Below, piece after piece: positions 7,568 through 16,415 of a DNA stretch of 64,000 bases. Origin of the DNA: Acidobacteriota bacterium (GTDB lineage Bacteria > Acidobacteriota > Vicinamibacteria > Vicinamibacterales > Fen-181); contig PMZR01000009.1 in assembly GCA_003170135.1 (NCBI GenBank), forward strand, positions 1-64,000, in the 5' to 3' direction. Both the position numbers and the translations under genes were made by a program. Each line of letters opens with the position of its first letter. The first letter of the stretch is position 1. The notes under the pieces were generated by a model that was given only the letters and a program-made list of their open reading frames with translations, was not told where the DNA came from and made no database searches.

Positions 7568-10500
7568 ATGACTGAGTCTCGCCGTTCCGCCTGGCGTGCG
7601 GTGGTCTTGTGCGCGATGGTCGCATCGCTTGTCGCCGGCGCGTTCGTCCGGCCGGCCCTGCGCGCGCAGCCTGCCGCCGAACCGATCAAGTTCGCGCACG
7701 CGCCGCACATCGCAAGCGACGGGCGCATCGCCTTCTCGTATCACGAAGACATCTGGGTCGCCGACGCCGACGGATCGAACGCGCGCCGGCTGACCGCGAA
7801 CGTCGGCAACGACACGGGGCCGCGCTTCTCCCCCGACGGAAAATGGATCGCGTTCACGAGCAATCGGACGGGCAACAACGACGTCTTCGTGATCCCGTCC
7901 ACCGGCGGCGAGGCCCGGCAGCTCACCTACTTCTCGGGCGACGACCAAGCGCTGTACTGGATGCCGGACGGCAAGGCGATTCTCGTCTCGAGCAGTCGCG
8001 GACCGGGCGCGTTCGGGTCGCCGCTGTTCCTGCTCCCGCTCGACGGCTCGCCGGAAGAGCCGGTGAAGATGCCGCCCGCCCGCCTCGGCATGGTCAAGCA
8101 GGACGGCAGCCTGCTGGCGTTCAATCGCGTGCTGCCTTCGACGGGGGTGTGGCGCAAGGCCTTCAAGGGCAACTCGGCGCCCGGCCTCATCGTCGAGGAC
8201 CTGCGGTCCGGCGACATCGCGGAGTTGACCAACGCGAACATGCGCGACTACCAGCAGCACGTCAACGACGTGTACCCGATGTGGGGCGCCGACGGCATGC
8301 TCTACTTCGCGTCCGAGAAAGACGGCACCTACAACATCTGGCGCATCTCCCCGAAGGGCGCGACGCCGCAGCAGGTCACCCACTTCAAGGCCGGCGGGGT
8401 GTTCTCTCCCGCGATCTCCCCGGACGGCCGGAAGATCGTCTTCCAGCACGAGTTCGATCTCTGGACGCTCGAGGTGCCCGGCGGGGCACCGAAGAAGATC
8501 GCCATTCCGCTCGCCTTCGATCGCAAGGACAACGACCTGCAGGTGCTCACGACCGACAACCTCGCGGATGGTTTCAGCCCGTCGCCCGCCGGCGATTACG
8601 TGGCGGTGGATTTCCACGGCGACATCCAGATCGTGCCGAGCGAGCAGGGCATCGGCGAACGCACGCCCGTCGCGACGACCGCCTGGCGCGAAACCAACGA
8701 GCAGTTCTCACCCGATGGCAGGAAGATCGCCTACGTCTCGGATGAATCGGGCGACCAGGAAGTGTGGGTGTTCGACCTGGCGACCGCGGGCCGGAAGCGT
8801 GTGACCAGCCAGATGTCGGAGAAGGCGAACATCGTCTGGGCGGCCAATTCGCAGAAACTGGCCTACACGGGCGACAACAAGCTGTGGGAAGTCGATCTCG
8901 CGGCCGCGCAGCCTCAGCCGAGGGAACTGGCGGCGAACGTCGCCGGCGGGTTCAACATCCAGCAGTATTCGGGCGACGGCACATGGCTGCTCTACAGCCG
9001 TCGCGACGAGGACCAGAATTCGGAGATCTACCTGTACGACATCGCGGCGAAGAAGGAATACAACGTCACGCACAGCCCCAACAGCGAAACCAGCGCGGCG
9101 CTCACGCCGGATGGGAAGACCGTGGTGTTCACCTCGGACCGCGACGGCGCGATGAACCAGCTCTTCGTCGTGTCACTCGCCAAGCTCACCGAGGATCCCA
9201 ACGACCCGCTGGTGCGCGAGCGGATTCGCAACGCGGCGGCGGCGGCCGGCGGGCGCGGCTCGCGCGGGGGCGGCGGCGGTGGTGGGGCGACTGCCGCAGG
9301 TTCCGGCCTTCCCATCGACTCCGCTCCGGGCCGGCAGGCCGGGACCAGTGCCGAGGCCGCCGGCGCAGCGCCGTCCCGTATCGATCTCGACGGCATCGAG
9401 AAGCGCGCGAACCAGATCACGCGCGGCAGCGTACCGGTGACCGGGTTCTTCCTCTCGAACGATGGCCGCACGATCTACTTCGCGGCCGGGGGCGGCGGCG
9501 GACGGGGCGGGCGGGGCGCACCCGCACCGACACCCGCGCCGGCGCGCGGGCGTGGCGCAGCCTCCACCGGCACCGACGATCAGAGCAGCGGCCTGTTCGC
9601 GATCGGCATCGACGGCCGCGACCGGCGGACGGTGGCGAGCGGTTCGTTCCCCGGCATGAAGCCGACCGGCGATCGCCGCGCCATCTTCTTCCGCGCGTCC
9701 GGATCGTCTGCCGCGGGCACGGCGCCCGCGGGCCGTGGCGCGGCCGGCGGCCAGGGCCAGGAGATCAACCGCCTGGTGCTCGCCTCGCCGCAGCGCACCG
9801 ATCGCGTCGCCTTCTCGCTCTCGCTGCGCATCGATCGCCGGGCCGAGTGGAAGCAGATGTTCGAGGAAACCTGGCGCGTGATGAAGTACCGCTACTACCG
9901 GGCCGACATGAACGGCTACGACTGGGCCGCGATCAAGGCGAAGTACGAACCGCTGCTGCAGTACGTCGGGACCAACGAAGACGTCTACGACCTGGGCAAC
10001 GCGATGATCGGCGAGATGAGCAGCTCGCACACGGGCGTCAGCGGGCCGCCCAGCCGGTCGATGGACCGGCTGTACACCACGCGGTTCCTGGGCTTCGAGC
10101 TCGAGCCGGCCAACGGCCGGTACCGCATCAATCACATCTACCGCGAGGGCCCGGCCGACAAGGAGTGGTTCGATCTGAAGGTGGGCGATTACGTGCTCGC
10201 GATCGACGGCGTCGACCTCAAGGCCGGCGACAACTACTGGAAGATCCTGAGCACGACGCCGAACGAATACATCCCGGTCAAGGTGTCGAAGACGCCGGCG
10301 GGCGACGGCGCCAAGGTCCTGCGCATCGCGAGCGTGACCAACCTCGGCAACATCCGCTACGAGGAGTTCGTCGCTAACAACCGCGACATCGTGGACAAGG
10401 CGACCGCGGGCCGCATCGCCTACGTCCACATCCGCGCGATGGACCAGCCGTCGCTCGACCGGTTCACCAGCGAGATCGACCGTTATTGGAACAAGCAGGG

Positions 10501-11020
10501 GATCATCATCGACGTGCGCTACAACACGGGCGGCAACATCGACGAGCAACTGCTCGACATCATCGAGCGGCGGCCCTACATGTTCACCAACCCGCGAAGC
10601 GGCGCGCGCACGTGGGGACGCCGGCCGCAGCAGGCCATCGCGGGACCGAAGGTGATGCTCATCAACCAGCGATCGTTTTCCGACGGCGAGGCCACGCCGA
10701 TGGGCTTCCGCACGCTCGGCCTGGGCCGCATCGTCGGGACGCCGACGGCCGGCGGCGTCATCTGGACGGGCAGCTACGCGCTCATCAACGGCGGCAGCGT
10801 GCGCACGCCCGGCTCGTTCGCGGTCACCTACGATCCGACCAAGCCGAACAACTACGGGATCAACCTCGAGAACTACGGCGTGCCGCCGGACGTCTGGGTG
10901 CAGAACGCGCCGGCCGATGAAGAGAAGGGCGTTGACCGCGAACTGCAGGCGGCGATCGACGAAGTGATGCGGATGCTGAAGGCGTCGCCTGGGCAGAAGA
11001 TCACGACGAGTGATCAATAA
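7568..11020 (+). CDS. Tricorn-type protease, S41 family, with beta-propeller and PDZ domains
   Basis: An 1150-residue secreted protease. After a signal peptide (about 1-38, ending A-L-R-A-Q) come WD40-like/PD40 propeller blades to about residue 545 with recurrent S-P-D-G-x-x-I-x-F motifs. A second blade region follows, then a core region, a PDZ domain (about 850-940) and the S41 catalytic domain. His821 in S-S-S-H-T-G and Ser1038 in S-F-S-D-G-E match the tricorn His and nucleophile Ser; N-Y-G-V-P-P-D-V-W-V near the end is the usual S41 closing motif. Two Gly/Arg/Ala-rich inserts (554-578 and 638-665) interrupt the propellers and are unusual. GGAGG lies ahead of the ATG. It probably degrades peptides in the periplasm, with the M14 gene convergent to it. 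Confidence 0.93.
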   Translation: MTESRRSAWRAVVLCAMVASLVAGAFVRPALRAQPAAEPIKFAHAPHIASDGRIAFSYHEDIWVADADGSNARRLTANVGNDTGPRFSPDGKWIAFTSNRTGNNDVFVIPSTGGEARQLTYFSGDDQALYWMPDGKAILVSSSRGPGAFGSPLFLLPLDGSPEEPVKMPPARLGMVKQDGSLLAFNRVLPSTGVWRKAFKGNSAPGLIVEDLRSGDIAELTNANMRDYQQHVNDVYPMWGADGMLYFASEKDGTYNIWRISPKGATPQQVTHFKAGGVFSPAISPDGRKIVFQHEFDLWTLEVPGGAPKKIAIPLAFDRKDNDLQVLTTDNLADGFSPSPAGDYVAVDFHGDIQIVPSEQGIGERTPVATTAWRETNEQFSPDGRKIAYVSDESGDQEVWVFDLATAGRKRVTSQMSEKANIVWAANSQKLAYTGDNKLWEVDLAAAQPQPRELAANVAGGFNIQQYSGDGTWLLYSRRDEDQNSEIYLYDIAAKKEYNVTHSPNSETSAALTPDGKTVVFTSDRDGAMNQLFVVSLAKLTEDPNDPLVRERIRNAAAAAGGRGSRGGGGGGGATAAGSGLPIDSAPGRQAGTSAEAAGAAPSRIDLDGIEKRANQITRGSVPVTGFFLSNDGRTIYFAAGGGGGRGGRGAPAPTPAPARGRGAASTGTDDQSSGLFAIGIDGRDRRTVASGSFPGMKPTGDRRAIFFRASGSSAAGTAPAGRGAAGGQGQEINRLVLASPQRTDRVAFSLSLRIDRRAEWKQMFEETWRVMKYRYYRADMNGYDWAAIKAKYEPLLQYVGTNEDVYDLGNAMIGEMSSSHTGVSGPPSRSMDRLYTTRFLGFELEPANGRYRINHIYREGPADKEWFDLKVGDYVLAIDGVDLKAGDNYWKILSTTPNEYIPVKVSKTPAGDGAKVLRIASVTNLGNIRYEEFVANNRDIVDKATAGRIAYVHIRAMDQPSLDRFTSEIDRYWNKQGIIIDVRYNTGGNIDEQLLDIIERRPYMFTNPRSGARTWGRRPQQAIAGPKVMLINQRSFSDGEATPMGFRTLGLGRIVGTPTAGGVIWTGSYALINGGSVRTPGSFAVTYDPTKPNNYGINLENYGVPPDVWVQNAPADEEKGVDRELQAAIDEVMRMLKASPGQKITTSDQ

Positions 11021-11067
11021 GTCCGGAGTCCAAGGTCCGGAGTCCAAGTCCGAAGGCCCAAGGCCGA
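11021..11067. repeat. Duplicated intergenic words (GTCCGGAGTCCAAG)
   Basis: GTCCGGAGTCCAAG occurs twice and is followed by the related GTCCGAAGGCCCAAGGCC, directly after the tricorn stop codon. No coding potential is visible. Confidence 0.5.
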
Positions 11068-11087
11068 CGCGAGCCTGGAGTCGGGAG

Positions 11088-11116
11088 GGGGGCACACGCT
11101 TCGAGCGCGTGCCCCC
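11088..11116. terminator. Hairpin between convergent protease genes
   Basis: Twelve-base arms GGGGGCACACGC and GCGCGTGCCCCC with one mismatch flank a five-base loop. The hairpin sits in the short spacer between the convergent tricorn and M14 genes and could end transcription from both sides. Confidence 0.5.
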
Positions 11117-11125
11117 TTCGCGTTT

Positions 11126-14125
11126 CTAGCGGTTCTCGTCGTTGGCGGTCCTTTGCGGCGCGGGCATACCCGCATCCAGGTGATTCCAGTTCAGCATCGC
11201 GTTGAAGGCGAGGTTGAAGCTGCCGAACGTCTCGTAGCGCCAGAACGGCCGGTTGGCGAACATCACCACGTGGCCCTTGCCGAGCGGCGAATCCACCACC
11301 ACCGCGCGACCGACCAGTGCCTGCTGGCCGACGAGGCCGCCGCTGAGCAGCATGTCGTTGGGATCGGTCGGAAAGCGCAGGATGACACGGGGACCACCCG
11401 TTGCCGCTCCACCACCACCGCCACGGCCGCCGCGACCACCGCCGCCCGCGGCCGCCGCTCCCGCCGGGGCGCCGCCCGGCGCGCCGCCGCGTCCACCCCG
11501 GCCACCCGTGGCGCCGGTTGCCGCCGGAGGCGGCCCATCGAGCGTCGTGAGCGTTGACGGCGTGGCGTTCGGCGTCAGGTTCATGCCGACGCCTGGGATC
11601 GCTGCCCCGCCGCGGCCGCCACCACCGCCGCCGAACCCGCCGCCGCCGCCCGCGTTGAGGATCGGGGCCTGGTTGAAGTACACGGCCAGGTTGTCGCTGT
11701 CGTAGCCGTACGCGATCGGGCTGTTCCGGTCGGCGAACACGCTCTTCAGCACCACCCCGCGCGCGAACAGCGAGGCCGAGTCCTCGACCGTCACGCCGCT
11801 GACCAGGTGGTACTCGGGGAAGATGGTCGATGTCGCGCCCTCGGTGATGAGCAGCCCGCCGTCCTGCACGAACTTCATCAGGTTGATCAACCCTTCGAAG
11901 CCCATGCCGCCGCGGATGTCGTCGGTCGAATCCTGCACGCCGAGATACGGCGTGAGGTCGGTCTTCTTGTAGGGGATCGGCTCGGCGCCCTGGACGCCGT
12001 TCACCTGCGACTCCGCCGTGCCGCCGACGTGCGGGAAGATGATCACGTCGTACTTCTGCCGGAGGTTCGGCTCGCGCAGTTTCGTGTCGCCGATGAACGT
12101 GTACGGGATCTTCAGCTTGTCGAAGACCATCCGCACCCAGCCCTCGTTCTGCGTGTTCGACCAGGAATGCACGTAACCGACGCGCGGCGTGACGAGTTCG
12201 TGCGTCTTGACCGTTGGCGCGCTCGCGACGGCGTAGGCCGCCAGGCCGAAGTGCTTGATCGACGCCTCGAGCTGCGCGCGATCAGCGGCCGGGATGATGA
12301 ACGCGCCCGCGCTGAACTTCCGTCCCGCCGCCTCGAACGGCTCCTCGGCCGCCAGCATCTTCACGTCCTTGTTGGCGAAGCGGAACGGCGCGATGCTCGT
12401 GTCGCCGTTGTCGTCGACGATGACGACCGGGCCGGTGCCGGTGATGGTGCCGGCGACGGTCGCGTCGGCGGCGACGAGCGTCATCGGCTGATCGAGCACC
12501 GACTTGTCCTCGATCTTCGCCACCTTCACGTTGCGCAACAGCGCGATCGCCCAGCCGGTGTCGTCGTACGGGCTCGGGTTGGCGGGCGAGAAGAACTGCG
12601 TGTCGAGGAAATCGAGCGCGCACCGGCTGTAGGGCTGGTCCATCCGGACGATGTAGTCGCCGGCCGCGATCTGCACGTTGCCCGCGGTGAACGCGGCGTT
12701 GGCCGTGTGCACCTCGATGCCCTCCAGCCGCAACAGGTTCACGAAGCTCGCCGCCTCACCGCGGCGGCGCTGCCCGGCGGGGATCACCCACGCGTGCGGC
12801 GCGTCGTTCTTGCCCATCTCGATGGCGCGCTTGTTCTTCAGGTAGTAGTTCTCCAGGAACATCTCGCGGTTCTTCGCGACAAACGACATCGCGAGCAGCA
12901 GCGTGGACTCCTGGATGTTGACGTTGTTGCGCGGACCCCACTTGATCGAGGGCAGCGCCGGGTTCGGCCGGTACCACTCGCGGCTGTCGTTGTTGGTCAC
13001 GGTGCGGTTCTGCGGGCCGTAGCTCTCGGTCTCGTAGAACCGGCCGATCGAGTTGTGGATGTTGGCGATCCAGAACAGGTAGTTCGGCACCCAGCCGTCA
13101 TAGTACGTGCCAGTCCACACGCCGGGCACGCCGCGCTTGGTCATCTCGGCGACTTCGTACTTCGACAGCAGCCACCACTCGTCGGTCTGCACCGGATCGA
13201 CCGCCGTGTTGTAGGGCCCCGCGCCGGTGGAGGTGTAGAGGTAGTTGGACGATTCGTGCAGGTCGTGCATGACCGTCGGGTGCCACTCGAGGAAGTTGCG
13301 CAGCGCCGCCTGCGTCAGCGCGAGGCCGACGCCGAGCCCGTCGCGGTTGTTGTCGTGCGCGACGTAGTTGCCCCACCAGATGAGCGGCATCCGCTTGCCC
13401 GGGTTCGCCTTCTGGTAGTTGAAGTTGTCCACGACCTTGTCGTGCCCGTCCGGCTCGATGACCGGCGTGAGGAACACGATCTCGTTGTTGCGGATGTTCT
13501 GAATGAAGGGCGTCTCCTCGATGATGAGGCGGTAGGCCAGCTCCATCTCCATCTCGGAACTGCCGATCTCCGATGAATGCAGGTTGCCCGTCGCCCAGTA
13601 GATCGGCTTGCCGGTCGCGATGAGCAGCTTCGCCTGCGCCTCGGTCAGCTTCCGCGGATCGGTGAGGTCAGCGAGGATCTTCTTGTACTTGTCCAGCGAC
13701 TTGATCGTCGCCTCGTCGGCGATCGCGAGGAAGACGAGGTCGCGGCCTTCCTCGGTCTTGCCGATTGTGAACAGCTTGGCCCGGGTGGGCGCGGCCTTCG
13801 CGAGCGCCTCGAGGTACGCCTTGATGTCCTTGTAGTAGGTGAGCTCGTCGGGCGTCCCCGGAATGTGCTTGAGGAACTTGAGCGGCGAGGGCACGGTGGC
13901 GGAGGCGGGCATGTGATCGACCAGCTCCGTGCTGATGCGCGGATCCTGCGTGTACTCCTTGATCTTCGCGGTGTACTCCGCGTCCAGCTTCTGCGCCACG
14001 ACCGGCCGCTTGCCCGACTGTTTGGCGTCGTTCTGCGCGAGCAGCGTGGCGCCGGACACGAGCGCGGCCAAACCGATCACGGCGGTGCAGCGGGTGGCAA
14101 ACTTCCGCATCCAACCGGGTGTCAT
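11126..14125 (-). CDS. M14-family zinc carboxypeptidase, large secreted form
   Basis: A 999-residue secreted metallopeptidase. A signal peptide (about 1-32) precedes the M14 domain. His183-S-S-Glu186 fits the HxxE zinc motif, and the third ligand is His287 or His290 in M-H-D-L-H-E. M14 enzymes remove C-terminal residues from peptides. After about residue 420 a long extension of mixed alpha/beta character follows. Near the end are two Gly-rich inserts (822-843 and 868-910) with repeated G-G-R-G-G-R-G units, then a closing domain that includes a hydrophobic V-V-M-F-A-N-R-P-F-W motif. It is convergent with the tricorn gene, which carries similar inserts. The start has GGAGGATGC upstream. It is much longer than a classic carboxypeptidase A of about 300 residues. 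Confidence 0.9.
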   Translation of the reverse strand: MTPGWMRKFATRCTAVIGLAALVSGATLLAQNDAKQSGKRPVVAQKLDAEYTAKIKEYTQDPRISTELVDHMPASATVPSPLKFLKHIPGTPDELTYYKDIKAYLEALAKAAPTRAKLFTIGKTEEGRDLVFLAIADEATIKSLDKYKKILADLTDPRKLTEAQAKLLIATGKPIYWATGNLHSSEIGSSEMEMELAYRLIIEETPFIQNIRNNEIVFLTPVIEPDGHDKVVDNFNYQKANPGKRMPLIWWGNYVAHDNNRDGLGVGLALTQAALRNFLEWHPTVMHDLHESSNYLYTSTGAGPYNTAVDPVQTDEWWLLSKYEVAEMTKRGVPGVWTGTYYDGWVPNYLFWIANIHNSIGRFYETESYGPQNRTVTNNDSREWYRPNPALPSIKWGPRNNVNIQESTLLLAMSFVAKNREMFLENYYLKNKRAIEMGKNDAPHAWVIPAGQRRRGEAASFVNLLRLEGIEVHTANAAFTAGNVQIAAGDYIVRMDQPYSRCALDFLDTQFFSPANPSPYDDTGWAIALLRNVKVAKIEDKSVLDQPMTLVAADATVAGTITGTGPVVIVDDNGDTSIAPFRFANKDVKMLAAEEPFEAAGRKFSAGAFIIPAADRAQLEASIKHFGLAAYAVASAPTVKTHELVTPRVGYVHSWSNTQNEGWVRMVFDKLKIPYTFIGDTKLREPNLRQKYDVIIFPHVGGTAESQVNGVQGAEPIPYKKTDLTPYLGVQDSTDDIRGGMGFEGLINLMKFVQDGGLLITEGATSTIFPEYHLVSGVTVEDSASLFARGVVLKSVFADRNSPIAYGYDSDNLAVYFNQAPILNAGGGGGFGGGGGGRGGAAIPGVGMNLTPNATPSTLTTLDGPPPAATGATGGRGGRGGAPGGAPAGAAAAGGGGRGGRGGGGGAATGGPRVILRFPTDPNDMLLSGGLVGQQALVGRAVVVDSPLGKGHVVMFANRPFWRYETFGSFNLAFNAMLNWNHLDAGMPAPQRTANDENR

Positions 14126-14320
14126 CGCATCCTCCTCCAGAGTTGACGAGCGAAAACAGGGGTGCGCGCGTTATAGCACACAGGTGGGCGCGGGACCAAA
14201 TCGGCGCCGGCTACCTCGTCCTCGCAGGCCTCATGTCGGGGAATTCGCGGTGGCGGTGTGGGCGAAGGTCAGGCGGATGAAGGCGGGAGTGTGAGATCGA
14301 CGCGCACGAGGGGCGCGGTG

Positions 14321-14794
14321 TCAGGCGGTCGGCCGCCGTTTCGGCGCGCGCTTGCGCTTCCGCCCGCGCTCGTTGAGCTCCTGCAGATCCCGCTCGACGC
14401 CCAGCACGAGCAGCGGCTGTTCCGGATCGCGCAGCAGGTTGAAGAACTCGCCCCGCGCGGTGCGGGCGTAGATCTCGTGATCGTCGGTGAGCAGCGTCAG
14501 CGAGCCGCCCCAGATCGCTTCGTACAGGCGGAGCTGAAAGCGGTCGCGCAGCACGTCGAGCAGGCGGCGGATGGTGCGAGCCGAGAACCCGCGCCGCTGC
14601 AGTTCGGCGAGCGCCAGCAGCTCGTAGACGTCCATCGGCGAGTAGCGTCGTTCGGTGAAGCCGCCCGCTTCGGTGCGGTGCGACGGGATGAGGGCGGTCA
14701 CCATCCGGTGCGCGTCCCACCATCGCATCTGGCGCGCGCTCAACCCGGTGAGCGCCGCCACCTCGCGCGAGCTGTAGTGCTTCTTCAGACGCAT
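14321..14794 (-). CDS. MerR-type transcriptional regulator
   Basis: A 157-residue regulator. The N-terminus Y-S-S-R-E-V-A-A-L-T-G-L-S-A-R-Q-M-R-W-W-D (residues 7-27) is the MerR helix-turn-helix, followed by the wing with R-R-Y-S-P-M-D-V-Y-E-L. The C-terminal half lacks the Cys residues of metal sensors, and the last 20 residues are Arg/Lys-rich. The start overlaps the end of the upstream pterin dehydratase gene by about ten bases, so the pair is probably one transcript. The effector is unknown. It is short for a drug-binding MerR protein, so it may be a MlrA-like or orphan form. Confidence 0.8.
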   Translation of the reverse strand: MRLKKHYSSREVAALTGLSARQMRWWDAHRMVTALIPSHRTEAGGFTERRYSPMDVYELLALAELQRRGFSARTIRRLLDVLRDRFQLRLYEAIWGGSLTLLTDDHEIYARTARGEFFNLLRDPEQPLLVLGVERDLQELNERGRKRKRAPKRRPTA

Positions 14795-15063
14795 CGATCG
14801 GCCATGCTCGCTCCCTCGAAGTCCTTCTCGGTCAGCCCGCCCTCGCTGTGCGTCGAGTAGGTGAGGGTGACACGCTTGTAGTTGATCGCGATGTCCGGGT
14901 GATGATCGGCGGCCTCGGCGCCGGGCAAAAGCCGCGTGACGAAGGCCACCGCGTCGGGGAACGAGGCCAGCGTGTACTGCCGGGTGATGGCGTCGCCCTC
15001 GCGGCGCCAGCCGTTCAGCCGCGCCAGTCGGTCGCGGATCTGCGACTCGTCGAGTCGGGACAT
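14785..15063 (-). CDS. phhB: Pterin-4a-carbinolamine dehydratase
   Basis: A 92-residue enzyme of the DCoH/PhhB family, which dehydrates 4a-hydroxytetrahydrobiopterin after aromatic amino acid hydroxylation. The catalytic signature A-D-H-H-P-D-I-A-I-N-Y (residues 52-62) and the following V-T-L-T-Y-S-T-H-S-x-G-G-L-T-x-x-D are both present, and the length is normal. The ATG chosen (M-S-R-L-D-E) matches the family start; the open frame continues upstream without similarity. No phenylalanine hydroxylase is nearby. It overlaps the MerR-type gene downstream. The symbol is by family; a moonlighting role is possible. Confidence 0.92.
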   Translation of the reverse strand: MSRLDESQIRDRLARLNGWRREGDAITRQYTLASFPDAVAFVTRLLPGAEAADHHPDIAINYKRVTLTYSTHSEGGLTEKDFEGASMADRCV

Positions 15064-15245
15064 TGGGGATCTCCAGGAATCGGAAGCCGGCATTCCGACT
15101 TCCGCAGTCGAAACAACCGGGCGCGCTGGCATGGTGATAGCGGGAGCGCGGCCGGAAGTCAAGAAGAGGTTATGCCGCACTTTTTTCGCGTCCTGGCACC
15201 GAAATCGCGCAGAGGCAAGGGGCAGGTCGTGAAAGAAGTGGCAAG

Positions 15246-15260
15246 TCAAGACCTGACCCC
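15246..15260 (-). repeat. REP-like end sequence forming the stop of the oxidase gene
   Basis: Read on the minus strand, GGGGTCAGGTCTTGA supplies the last codons and the stop of the ThiO-like gene. From memory this word resembles ends found next to REP-associated Y1 transposases in other bacteria. No transposase is present here. Confidence 0.4.
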
Positions 15261-16364
15261 AGTGAAGCGACCCGGGGCGAAGGAGGCGAGGGCGCTGTCC
15301 TCGCCTTGCCCAAGCACCAGATCCGCCAGCAGCACCGCCGTGATCGGTGCGAGCAACACTCCGTTCCTGTAGTGGCCGGTCGCATAGTAGACGCCGGGCA
15401 CGCCCAAAGACGCCCCGACGACCGGCAACCCGTCCGGCGTCGCCGGGCGGAGCCCGACGCGCACCCCCAGGAACCCGGCCTGCCACGCGCTCGGCAGCAG
15501 GTCGCACGCCGAGGCCAGCAGGTCGTGTACGCCCGCGGTGGTCGCGCGCTCGTCGAAGCCGGCGTCCTCCACCGTGGCGCCAACCAGCAACGCGCCCGTC
15601 GTCCAGGGCACCAGGTAGCAGTCCGATCCCCAGACAATGCGCGCGAGGGGGGACACAGGCCAGTCGAGCTGCACCAGTTGTCCACGCACCGGGCGAACGG
15701 GCAGCGCCGCGTCGCCTTCGACCGCCACACGCGAGGTCCAGCTGCCTGCGGCGACGACAACCGCCGGCGCGTGAAGGACCTCGGTTTGCGTCTCGACGCG
15801 GACGCCGGAAGCCGAGGCGCCCACCCTCAACACGCGTTCGACGTCGACGCGCATGCCGCCCGCGCTCCCGGCCGCCGACATCGCGCGCATCAAATCACTG
15901 ACCGCCACGTAGCCGTGATCGGGCACCAGCACTCCCCCGGCCACGTCGCCCGCGATCCGTGGTTCGAGCTCGCGAACGAGCGCCGCGGTCAGCAGCTCGC
16001 AGGAGACGCCGGCGGCCTTCAGGCGGTCGGCGGTACCGCGCAGATCCTCCATCTGCGCCTCGCTCGTGCCCACGTGCAGCGATCCGCAGCGGCGATATTC
16101 GATGTCGAGATGGCTGGCGTGACAAACGCCGTCGACGAACCCGTCGTAGAGATCGAGGCTGCGGACACCCAGGCGCCAGAGGGGCGGCTGATCGAGATTC
16201 TCCGTGTGAGGCGCGAGCATGCCCGCCGACGCCTGCGAGGCCCCCTGGCCCTCGCCGCGTGCATCGAGCACCCGCACTCGCGCGCCGCGGCGGGACAGCT
16301 CGTACGCCACGGCCAGGCCGATGACGCCGGCGCCGACGACAATGACGTCCGCCGCTCGGTTCAT
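15246..16364 (-). CDS. thiO: FAD-dependent glycine oxidase-like enzyme (ThiO type)
   Basis: A 372-residue DAO-family flavoprotein. The N-terminal V-I-V-V-G-A-G-V-I-G-L-A (residues 5-16) is the Rossmann FAD loop. It is followed by the A-S-Q-A-S-A-G-M-L-A-P motif seen in ThiO, and R-P-x-R-G-Q-L near the middle. The C-terminus has Y-Y-A-T-G-H-Y-R-N-G-V-L-L-A-P, the second FAD-contact block. ThiO oxidises glycine to the iminoacetate used for the thiazole of thiamine. No thiS or thiG gene lies nearby, so a different amine substrate cannot be excluded. The final residues T-G-V-R-S come from a REP-like sequence, so the native tail may have been replaced. Confidence 0.82.
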   Translation of the reverse strand: MNRAADVIVVGAGVIGLAVAYELSRRGARVRVLDARGEGQGASQASAGMLAPHTENLDQPPLWRLGVRSLDLYDGFVDGVCHASHLDIEYRRCGSLHVGTSEAQMEDLRGTADRLKAAGVSCELLTAALVRELEPRIAGDVAGGVLVPDHGYVAVSDLMRAMSAAGSAGGMRVDVERVLRVGASASGVRVETQTEVLHAPAVVVAAGSWTSRVAVEGDAALPVRPVRGQLVQLDWPVSPLARIVWGSDCYLVPWTTGALLVGATVEDAGFDERATTAGVHDLLASACDLLPSAWQAGFLGVRVGLRPATPDGLPVVGASLGVPGVYYATGHYRNGVLLAPITAVLLADLVLGQGEDSALASFAPGRFTGVRS

Positions 16365-16415
16365 GATGAGGAAAGTCGCGCGCAGCCCGGCGCACAGACG
16401 GTCTCTATCCGTCTA

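Noticed and set aside
9173-11095. A 640-codon minus-strand frame over the tricorn protease gene
   Set aside because: Composition typical of an antisense shadow, and the tricorn motifs on the plus strand are unambiguous.
11807-13576. A 589-codon plus-strand frame over the M14 gene
   Set aside because: Val/Arg/Asp/His-rich shadow; the M14 zinc motifs lie on the minus strand.
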